Source: Candidatus Niyogibacteria bacterium RIFCSPLOWO2_12_FULL_41_13 | GTDB lineage: Bacteria; Patescibacteriota; Minisyncoccia; 2-12-FULL-41-13 | Length of the DNA stretch: 33,788 nucleotides | Assembly: GCA_001821615.1 (NCBI GenBank) | Contig: MHMS01000002.1 | Span: forward strand, 1,102-34,889 | Reading direction: 5' to 3' | In this document: positions 26,598 through 33,788 of the stretch, in pieces | Position numbering within the stretch: the first letter of the stretch is position 1 | Layout: each line of letters begins with the position of its first letter | Notes under the pieces: generated by a model | Databases searched by the model: none | The model's input: the letters and a program-made list of their open reading frames with translations, nothing else | Told to the model about the DNA's origin: nothing | Made by a program: the position numbers and the translations under genes

Positions 26598-26847
26598 TTT
26601 TGATGGGATTTGCTCCGCCTCGCGGCTTAGCGCCCCATTGTGCCGGCCATTGTAACATGCGTGTAGCCCAGGACATCAGAGGGCCATGCGGATTTGGCGT
26701 CATCCCCTCCTTCCTCCCAGCACTATTTTCCCGAACCGATGCTCCGGAAAATAATGCTGGGCGGTCTGCTGTGACAAATATAACACAGCACGGGGGTTGC
26801 GCTCGTTTCCCCACTGAAGGGAACAATTCAAACCACGAGCTGACGAC

Positions 26848-27755
26848 CATATATAATCTGACAATTGACATTTAACTTTAACTAATGACAATTGACTAAG
26901 ATTCTGTCCGTTATTACTAACGGTATGGACTATACCTTCACCGAAACACATAAATTATTTATGTGCTCGGGTCGGCATTTTACCAAGCGCATAAAATAAA
27001 TTATGTGCTCGGTCTGATCTAAAAATATTTAGATCAAGTCTCTACGGGGTACAAATACTGATTTTTGTAATCTTAATGAATATGGATAAATTAAAGAAAG
27101 AAATTTATGTGTTTCTAATCTAGAAAAATACAGACAAAAAGTTTTTGCGCTCCGATAATTGTAGATTTTCATTTTCTTAAAACCTAGCGAATTCATTAAC
27201 ATTAAATCTTTTTGCGCTTCCTTTAAATTGCTATAAACAATGCGGCAGTCGCGATAAAAGTCCTTCGCGACTGAACCGTCTCCGTCAAATCTTCCAGCCA
27301 TATAAGGAAAAATCATATCTTTGCTGATGAATTTCAGTATATTATTTTTGAACTCCCTAAACTTTCTTAACAATGGACGGCTATTTACATAGAGATGATA
27401 TGCTTTTGTGCGCCTTTTAAATTTATCTGGGAGATAAATTCGCAATTTTAACCTTTCTGTTGGCAAAAATTTCAAGAAAAATTCTTCAAATTTTTTTATT
27501 AAATCAACTTTGGTATTGCTAATCCCAATACTGCTTGTCCGATGATAACCATCAGCGCACCATAATCCTACAATGTAAGCGTCGTCTTTTGTTTTAAGAT
27601 TCCAAAAATCAGTATTTATACTTCCCACGGTATTACCCATACATAAATTTTAACATAAATGTATTAGGGTTCCACCGTTATGAGCCGATTTCTCCGTCCA
27701 CCAACTGGCGGATCAGAGGGTGCCACTCTGCCTCTGGCAGAGAGTCGATAAAATC
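26848..27755 (-). mobile_element. 16S intron 2 (near E. coli 1060), group I-like, with LAGLIDADG ORF
   Basis: CATGGTT|GATTTT...ATATATG|GTCGTCAGC: exon ends in U, intron ends in G; GTAGAGACU and GGUAUAGUCC core-like segments. Confidence 0.85.
27029..27640 (-). CDS. LAGLIDADG homing endonuclease (two motifs)
   Basis: AYIVGLWCADGYH and PYMAGRFDGDGSV. Confidence 0.88.
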   Translation of the reverse strand: MGNTVGSINTDFWNLKTKDDAYIVGLWCADGYHRTSSIGISNTKVDLIKKFEEFFLKFLPTERLKLRIYLPDKFKRRTKAYHLYVNSRPLLRKFREFKNNILKFISKDMIFPYMAGRFDGDGSVAKDFYRDCRIVYSNLKEAQKDLMLMNSLGFKKMKIYNYRSAKTFCLYFSRLETHKFLSLIYPYSLRLQKSVFVPRRDLI

Positions 27756-27895
27756 AACCATGCAGCACCTGTGCCGGCGTCCTTGTGAGACATCCGCCTT
27801 TCAGCGGACTTCACCGGCATTTCAAGTCCTGGTAAGGTTCTTCGTTCGTCATCGAATTAAACCGCATGTTCCACCGCTTGTGCGAGTCCCCGTCT

Positions 27896-27927
<32 letters not shown>

Positions 27928-28028
27928 TCCCAGGCGGCAGACTTAACGCGTTAGCTTCGCCACTCGAAGGGTCGATACTTCAAATAGCTAGTCTGCATCG
28001 TTTAGGGCGTGGAATACAAGGGTATCTA

Positions 28029-28392
28029 CATTTTGTTGCTTATTATTGTTCTCAATAATGGTTAGAACATTTCTGTCTAACTCTTCACATTACTATGAAG
28101 ATCGGACTATATCATATACCAATAAATGGTATCTCGGCGTATAGTCTCTACGGGGTCATATAAAATTAAAAATCAAATATTAAAATGTAAAATTTTAGTA
28201 TCGCTTTCGCAATAATTTTAAATTTTAATTTATCATTTTAATTTTTTATTTTTGATTTTTAAATTTTTGTAGACTTCCCTCGGTATCGTCCTTTAAATAA
28301 AAGGGTTTTTACCGATATAGCCAAGTTTGCTTAGTGAATTTATTCACTAAGGGACTAGTTGTTTTATTATACCCTAATGGGTATCTAAACCA
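28029..28392 (-). mobile_element. 16S intron 1 (near E. coli 788), group I-like, ORF-less, 364 nt
   Basis: AAGGAT|TGGTTT...CAAAATG|TAGATACCC: exon ends in U, intron ends in G; GUAGAGACUAUA and GAUAUAGUCC P7-like segments. Confidence 0.85.
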
Positions 28393-28782
28393 ATCCTTTT
28401 TTATGCCCACGCTTTCGCTGGTCAGAGTCTGGAAGCGCGCCAGTTGATTGCTTTCGCTTTCGGCGTTCCCCTAGATATCAATGGATTTCACCCCTACACC
28501 TAGAGTTCCATCAACCTCTCGCGTCCTCAAAGTTTTGCCGTATCCTGTCCAGCCCCTCCGTTGAGCGGAAGGATTTAAAACAAGACTAACAAAACCTCCT
28601 AACAGCGCTTTACGCCCAGTGATTCCGGATAACGCTCGGGCCCCTCGTATTACCGCTGCTGCTGGCACGAGGTTAGCAGGCCCTTATTCCTCCAGTACTA
28701 TCAATCCGGCCCTTGCGGACCAGACTTTATCCCGGAGAAAAGGAGTTTACATCCCGAGGGATTTCATCCTCCACGCGGCGTC

Positions 28783-28816
<34 letters not shown>

Positions 28817-29122
28817 TCGGCTGCTGCCACCCGTAGGTGTGGGACCCGTGTCGCAGTGTCCCTGGTGGGGAACAAGCTCTCACTCCCCCTAGCCGTCATC
28901 GCCTTGGTAGGCCGTTACCCTGCCAACTAGCTGATAGCGAGCAGGCGAATCTCCAAGCGGATTGCTCCGTTTACCCTTGCGGGAACTATCGGGAATTAGT
29001 CCGCCTTTCGGCGAATTATACCCGTCTTAGAGGAATCTACCTGCCTATTACTACCCCGTTTGCCGCTAACGCAATTATTGATGTAATCTCAAATCGTGTC
29101 CGCGCGACTTGCATGCCTTATC

Positions 29123-29162
<40 letters not shown>

Positions 29163-29175
29163 AATAATGATTTCA

Positions 29176-29207
29176 CGGAACAGAACAGAATAAAATGACT
29201 GAATGAA
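29176..29207 (-). promoter_or_regulatory. 16S processing stem, 5' (leader) arm
   Basis: Complementary to 25399-25426 with a 4-nt bulge. Confidence 0.75.
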
Positions 29208-29264
29208 CGTATTTTGTGTTTGATTAAGTTTTTAAAGTACTTAACCATATAAGTTATAATATAT

Positions 29265-29292
29265 TGTATAAAAATTCAAATTGATTTGTCAA
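29265..29292 (-). promoter_or_regulatory. candidate 16S rRNA promoter
   Basis: Minus strand TTGACA-16 nt-TATACA about 100 nt upstream of the 16S 5' end. Confidence 0.6.
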
Positions 29293-29312
29293 ATCTATAA
29301 AGCCGTTATTTT

Positions 29313-29777
29313 TCAATACATTATCCTTTTTCTTTCTGATTTTAAAAATTCAAGATATTTTTTAAAGCCGTCTAATTGGCCGTCATTTAATAAATTTAAC
29401 GCCTCGTTAAAATTGACCCAGCGATGTTCCGTATGTTCATCGGACAACACTATGTTTCCGCCGGTATATTCAATTTCAAACCCCAGCATTAAAATTCTTT
29501 TTTCCGGTTTGCCTTTTTCTGTTACTTCGGGCCGACGATGACGAAAAATGCAAACAATACCGTTATTACGATATTTTACATTCGCGCCAAGTTCTTCTTT
29601 TAATTCTCGCGCAAGAATTTTTTCAAATGGCGTAAAAAATTCGTCGGGAGAAACACTCCCTCCGGGCAAATCCCATTTACCGGCAACATCCTTGCATAAC
29701 AATATTCTATCTTCCTTAACCACAAAAGCTTTAGCCGCCACATTGTAGGTATCGCGAATCTCGTTATTCAAATCCAT
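29313..29777 (-). CDS. NUDIX hydrolase
   Basis: Nudix box GGSVSPDEFFTPFEKILARELKEELGANV. Confidence 0.92.
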   Translation of the reverse strand: MDLNNEIRDTYNVAAKAFVVKEDRILLCKDVAGKWDLPGGSVSPDEFFTPFEKILARELKEELGANVKYRNNGIVCIFRHRRPEVTEKGKPEKRILMLGFEIEYTGGNIVLSDEHTEHRWVNFNEALNLLNDGQLDGFKKYLEFLKSERKRIMY

Positions 29778-29855
29778 ATTTTTATTTATATCAAAATTAA
29801 AAGGGAGCGCGCAAACGCAAAATATTTTAGAAATTAAACATTAGAAATTAGAAAT

Positions 29856-30998
29856 TTATTTATACGCCTCTCTCGTATATTTATTAGACGGGTCCCAAGC
29901 CATCCAACTTCGCAAACCTGCGTCATAAATCGCCTGTTTTTCTTTTTTAATCATTTCGGCGTTATATGTCGCGCCCAAATCAAAATCCTGAATCCAGGGA
30001 CGGAGCTTGGCCGGCGTGCTTGAAGCTTTGATCAATCTATCCGCAGCCGTGGTCATCGCTTCAAAAATTATTTCATAAGGATGCTCCGCCGGATTTTTGA
30101 AATTATTATAATTTTTCGGATAGTGCGACGGATAAACCATTGGCGCGATATAATCAAAATACGGCTCGGCTTTTTCTAAAACCTGGCCAATATTCAAGTC
30201 GTTGGTTTCGGTCGCGATAAATCCGAATAAATCGACGGAAAGCGGAATTTTTAAACCCGCAAGCTCTGTTTTTAAATATTTAAAAAACGATTCAAGAGCC
30301 GCGACTCTTCCCTCTTGAGTATTTGGTTTTATGGGATACTCCATATTTTCCATTTTTCCGTCCGATGGAAAACGGACATAATCAAAATTCAATTCGTCAA
30401 AGCCGGCTTTTTCGGCTTGTCTCGCGATTTTTATGTGATAATCCCAAACATCTTTTTTGGTCGGGTCAAGCCAGGCAATGCCTTTATGGTCCAGCCAAAC
30501 TCCTCCTTTTTTGTTTTTAACGGCTAAATCCGGCCTGATTTTCGCCAAATAAGGGTCTTGAAAAACAACAATTCTTCCGATTGCGTAAATATTTTTCTTA
30601 TGAAGTTCGCCTATAAATTCCTTTATGTCGAGAATTCTTTTTTCAATTGAGCCGAGATTTATAATTTCCGAGTCATCCATTTCAAAGGCGATGCGGCCGG
30701 AATAGTCCTTGATATCAATGACCATGGAATTTATTTCCGATTCTTCCGCGAATTTAATCAACTCGTCTCTTCTTTGGATAAAACCGGCGGTGTAGCTCGT
30801 CAAATAAATCGCCCTGACCGCGTCCGGAGTTTTCAGATGCGTAGGCCCCTTTTCTTTAATCATTACGACTTTCGCTTCTTTGTCGCCGGAAAAATAATAA
30901 ACAGGCAAAAAAACAAACTTGCTTAAAAACAAATTCAGTCCGAAAAAAACCGCGAAAATAAAACTGAACCAAATAAAATATTTCCTGTAGCCGGCCAT
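29856..30998 (-). CDS. membrane-anchored putative glycoside hydrolase (DUF4015-like)
   Basis: N-terminal TM; VRAIYLTSYTAGF, VIDIKDYSGRIAFEM, GFDELNFDYVRFPSDG, IAPMVYPSHYP. Confidence 0.85.
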   Translation of the reverse strand: MAGYRKYFIWFSFIFAVFFGLNLFLSKFVFLPVYYFSGDKEAKVVMIKEKGPTHLKTPDAVRAIYLTSYTAGFIQRRDELIKFAEESEINSMVIDIKDYSGRIAFEMDDSEIINLGSIEKRILDIKEFIGELHKKNIYAIGRIVVFQDPYLAKIRPDLAVKNKKGGVWLDHKGIAWLDPTKKDVWDYHIKIARQAEKAGFDELNFDYVRFPSDGKMENMEYPIKPNTQEGRVAALESFFKYLKTELAGLKIPLSVDLFGFIATETNDLNIGQVLEKAEPYFDYIAPMVYPSHYPKNYNNFKNPAEHPYEIIFEAMTTAADRLIKASSTPAKLRPWIQDFDLGATYNAEMIKKEKQAIYDAGLRSWMAWDPSNKYTREAYK

Positions 30999-31007
30999 TT
31001 TTTTAAA

Positions 31008-31050
31008 AAAAGACGCCCCGCCTTTTTTGCGGGCGAGGTGTCTTTTTTTA
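31008..31050. terminator. strong bidirectional intrinsic terminator
   Basis: aaaaaagacgccccgccttttttgcgggcgaggtgtctttttt. Confidence 0.8.
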
Positions 31051-31075
31051 AAAAACTCTTATATTAATTTAGACA

Positions 31076-31243
31076 CTACATCTGCGAACCGCCTTCCCCT
31101 CCTCCGAGCGCGCTCTTGAAGCCCAAAACGGCGATTATCAAACCGACAACGATCAAAACTATTTTCCAAATCCCGGCGGGAATGCCGATGATACCGGCAA
31201 CTATGACAATTATTCCGAGAATTCCATTAAGCCAATTTAACAT
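31076..31243 (-). CDS. 55-aa hydrophobic small membrane protein (not in supplied track)
   Basis: MLNWLNGILGIIVIVAGIIGIPAGIWKIVLIVVGLIIAVLGFKSALGGGEGGSQM, uninterrupted ATG-TAG frame. Confidence 0.6.
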   Translation of the reverse strand: MLNWLNGILGIIVIVAGIIGIPAGIWKIVLIVVGLIIAVLGFKSALGGGEGGSQM

Positions 31244-31389
31244 ATTAAATATCGGATTTTAATAAAATTTATAATCGTAATCGACCAATTCTTGCCCGCA
31301 AAAGGCAAGCTAATAAATTCTTGATTGCAGAAGTTATTGTTTATTCTATTAAATCTAATCCGGCATAGTCAATAAAGTTTTCCACATTT

Positions 31390-31480
31390 ACCCCGTTAGA
31401 GAATGCCAAGCGGCTTGCCGCCGGGTCTGGCTCAATACGAGCGCGGGGTCCAGTGCCCCGCGCTCGTTCTCTAACGGGGT
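31390..31480. repeat. 91-bp palindromic element, 14-bp terminal inverted repeats with internal hairpins
   Basis: ACCCCGTTAGAGAA...TTCTCTAACGGGGT; inner CGAGCGCGGGG/CCCCGCGCTCG and GCGGC-TT-GCCGC. Confidence 0.85.
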
Positions 31481-32071
31481 TTACTTGAATTTGGAAACGA
31501 ATTCGCTGTTTTTGAGCCAAAATCGCCAATGAATTTTTGACCAACGCGGGCCGGCGTAATCAATGCCGATTCTCGGCCCTTTTGCGATTTGAGAAGGTTT
31601 AATTTTCTCTCCCCCGTCTTCCAGCCAAATTCTGCTTGATTTAACCGTATCTTCGCCGTAAAAAGATTTGTCAAACTTGAAATATCCGCACAATTTCCCC
31701 GGCCCATTCGCTTTGTTTAAGTATCTTGTATTTAGTATCTTGTATTTAGTATTTACAACTGGCTCAACAGCGCGGATTAACACGCACTCTGGTTTGCCTT
31801 CTTTATAAGTTGAGATATTAAATTGCCAGTGCATTCCGTAAACCAAATAAATATAAATATGGCCGCCTTTTAAAAATTCAGCGCGGTTTCGCGCCGTTTG
31901 CTTTCCGCCGTAAGCGTGGCTCGCTTTATCTTTTGGTCCGACATACGCTTCGGTTTCAACAATCTTGCCGACGATTTTTCCGCCGCGGTATTTCCTAACC
32001 AAATATTTTCCCAATAAATTTTTCGCAACTTTTAGTGTCGACTGGAGAAAAAAATCTCTTTTAAGCTTCAT
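31481..32071 (-). CDS. mpg: 3-methyladenine DNA glycosylase (AAG/MPG family)
   Basis: VARNLLGK-like VAKNLLGKYLVRK, IVETEAYVGPKDKASHAYGG, YIYLVYGMHWQFNI, NGPGKLCGYF. Confidence 0.93.
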   Translation of the reverse strand: MKLKRDFFLQSTLKVAKNLLGKYLVRKYRGGKIVGKIVETEAYVGPKDKASHAYGGKQTARNRAEFLKGGHIYIYLVYGMHWQFNISTYKEGKPECVLIRAVEPVVNTKYKILNTRYLNKANGPGKLCGYFKFDKSFYGEDTVKSSRIWLEDGGEKIKPSQIAKGPRIGIDYAGPRWSKIHWRFWLKNSEFVSKFK

Positions 32072-32118
32072 AATTTTGTTATTTTAACACAAATTAACAT
32101 TGATTAATAAAATTAAAA

Positions 32119-32151
32119 GGGACCAAAACGATATGTCACCGTCTTGGTCCC
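32119..32151 (-). terminator. intrinsic terminator of the 189-aa gene
   Basis: GGGACCAA...TTGGTCCC, followed on minus by TTTTAATTTTA. Confidence 0.75.
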
Positions 32152-32182
32152 CTAAATTTAAAAAGGAGGGTGAAGGTATGCG

Positions 32183-32752
32183 CTAAGCGCGCGCATATTC
32201 AGCTTCCTCGTTCTTTTCTTTCGCCTTCTTTGTAAGATGTTCTTGATCAATTATCTTCCAGGCAGATCTCATGCCGATGTTGGCGATAAGAATCAAAACA
32301 ACGAGGAAACAAAAAGCAAGGAAATACGACAACCGATCCTTTTCTAGCTGGATGAAAGCCCTTCCATCCTTTATCACCATAGATACAGGTTTTAATCCAG
32401 CTTTCTCAATACTTGGCCCTATAACCGCATATGAAAAAAAGGTGTCTTGAAACTCAATGAAATAGCAAAGAGTCTTCCCATCATAAAAAATATTAATTTG
32501 TTTATCTCCTCTTATTTTTTCAAGAGAAGCTAAACTGGGAACATCCGCTCTTTTCTTGTTATTATTCCAAAAAAAAGAGAAAGGTTTGATCGGATTGAGC
32601 TTCGAATTTGGCGGAATATAAATTCCCTCCACTTTGATTGGCTCCGGAAGGGGCGATACATAACCTTCTATAAGCCAGCCTATCGCTATAAAGCAAAGGC
32701 CAAGAAAAAAATTAAAAAATACCAAACCCATGATGGGTAAAGGTTTCTTCAT
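32183..32752 (-). CDS. hypothetical membrane protein with two TM segments
   Basis: GGAGGG SD 7 nt before ATG; TM near N-terminus and YFLAFCFLVVLILIANIGM near C-terminus. Confidence 0.75.
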   Translation of the reverse strand: MKKPLPIMGLVFFNFFLGLCFIAIGWLIEGYVSPLPEPIKVEGIYIPPNSKLNPIKPFSFFWNNNKKRADVPSLASLEKIRGDKQINIFYDGKTLCYFIEFQDTFFSYAVIGPSIEKAGLKPVSMVIKDGRAFIQLEKDRLSYFLAFCFLVVLILIANIGMRSAWKIIDQEHLTKKAKEKNEEAEYARA

Positions 32753-32884
32753 TGCCTTGCCCTCCGTTGCGGTTAAAGTTTAAAAAAAGAACTATCCATT
32801 TATGCCTGTTTTAAGATAACAAAATACAATAAAAAAGTCAATATAATAAAAGGGGGCGATCATATCTATAATCAATGTATATTT

Positions 32885-33788
32885 ATGCTTCGCCTATATA
32901 ATACGCTTAGCAAAAAAATTGAGGTTTTTAAGCCACTCAATAAAAAAGAAGTCCGGATGTATAACTGCGGGCCGACTGTTTATGATTACGCCCATATCGG
33001 AAATTTAAGGTCCTATGTTTTTGTTGACCTTTTGAAAAGATACCTCCGCTATTCCGGCTACAAAGTAAAACATATTACGAATATCACCGATGTGGACGAC
33101 AAAACAATAAAAGGAAGCCGGCAGAGTCGCCAATCTTTGAAAGAATACACGGATTTTTATTTAAAAGAATTTATCAAAGATATTAAAACGCTCAATGTGG
33201 AATTTCCGGAAAAAATGCCAAGAGCCGCAAAACACATCAACGAGATGACAGATTTAATAAAAATTCTGTTAAAAAAGGGCTATGCCTATGAGTCCGACCA
33301 TTCAATTTATTTTAAAATTTCAAAAGCGAAAGATTACGGAAAATTGGCGGGCGTTAAAAAACAGGATTTGAATCGCGCCGCAAAAATATCCGTAATTGAA
33401 GACGAATACAAAAAAGAAAATATGAGCGACTTCGCCCTTTGGAAAGGCTGGAAACCGCAAGACAGGAATGTTTTTTGGAAAACCAAAATCGGCAAAGGAA
33501 GGCCGGGTTGGCATATAGAATGCTCGGCGATGAGCATAAAATATCTGGGAAAAAGTTTTGACATTCATCTCGGCGGAATTGATTTGATTTTTCCCCACCA
33601 TACCAATGAAATAGCCCAGTCAGAATCGGCGACCAATAAAAAATTCGTCAATTACTGGCTCCATAACGCTCATTTGCTGGTAAATGGCGAAAAAATGTCC
33701 AAATCACTCGGAAATTTTTACACTCTAAAAGACATCGCAAAAAAGGGATACAATCCCCTGCTTTTAAGATTGATTCTGCTTAAAACCC
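32885..33788 (+). CDS. cysS: cysteinyl-tRNA synthetase, 5' portion (runs off window)
   Basis: Uninterrupted frame from ATG 32885; MYNCGPTVYDYAHIGNLR, GWHIECSAMS, FPHHTNEIAQSE, GEKMSKSLGNF; no stop inside the window. Confidence 0.95.
   Translation, partial: MLRLYNTLSKKIEVFKPLNKKEVRMYNCGPTVYDYAHIGNLRSYVFVDLLKRYLRYSGYKVKHITNITDVDDKTIKGSRQSRQSLKEYTDFYLKEFIKDIKTLNVEFPEKMPRAAKHINEMTDLIKILLKKGYAYESDHSIYFKISKAKDYGKLAGVKKQDLNRAAKISVIEDEYKKENMSDFALWKGWKPQDRNVFWKTKIGKGRPGWHIECSAMSIKYLGKSFDIHLGGIDLIFPHHTNEIAQSESATNKKFVNYWLHNAHLLVNGEKMSKSLGNFYTLKDIAKKGYNPLLLRLILLKT

Noticed and set aside
31341-31544. Minus-strand 67-aa ORF
   Set aside because: Runs through the 91-bp palindromic element and the mpg 3' end; best explained as a repeat-derived spurious ORF.
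33320-33601. Minus-strand ORFs at 33320-33601 and 33334-33564
   Set aside because: Antisense to cysS, which is clearly coding on the plus strand but absent from the track because its stop is outside the window.

Overview
This 33.8 kb window looks like bacterial chromosome of Patescibacteria/CPR type (Parcubacteria-like). That placement is inferred from the intron-bearing 16S gene and the gene content; I ran no phylogeny. Main content: a secreted Cys-repeat protein followed by DsbA-like and VKOR-like genes; a small ArsR-type regulator between two copies of a 30-bp palindrome-containing repeat; PBP2, LysS, a P-type ATPase with a CaCA exchanger, RmuC, an HD hydrolase, L21 and CutA; tRNA-Glu(CTC); a partial dcw cluster on the minus strand (mraZ-rsmH-ftsL-like-ftsI-murF); PlsC, an aminotransferase, and an unassigned 551-aa His/Cys-motif protein next to a 7TM-type histidine kinase; LemA; a minus-strand 16S rRNA gene (about 25539-29168) interrupted by three insertions, two of them encoding LAGLIDADG proteins; then NUDIX, DUF4015-like, Mpg and a 5' CysS fragment. 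Strongest unusual signals: (1) the 16S gene is split into four exons; (2) its 3' end has no visible anti-Shine-Dalgarno, while many genes look leaderless and a few small genes carry near-consensus SDs; (3) a 30-nt hairpin occurs three times across two different 16S insertions; (4) the Cys-repeat/DsbA/VKOR cassette; (5) a 91-bp palindromic element abutting mpg; (6) period-7 degenerate repeats in intergenic, intronic and coding DNA. All calls come from reading the sequence; no searches were run.
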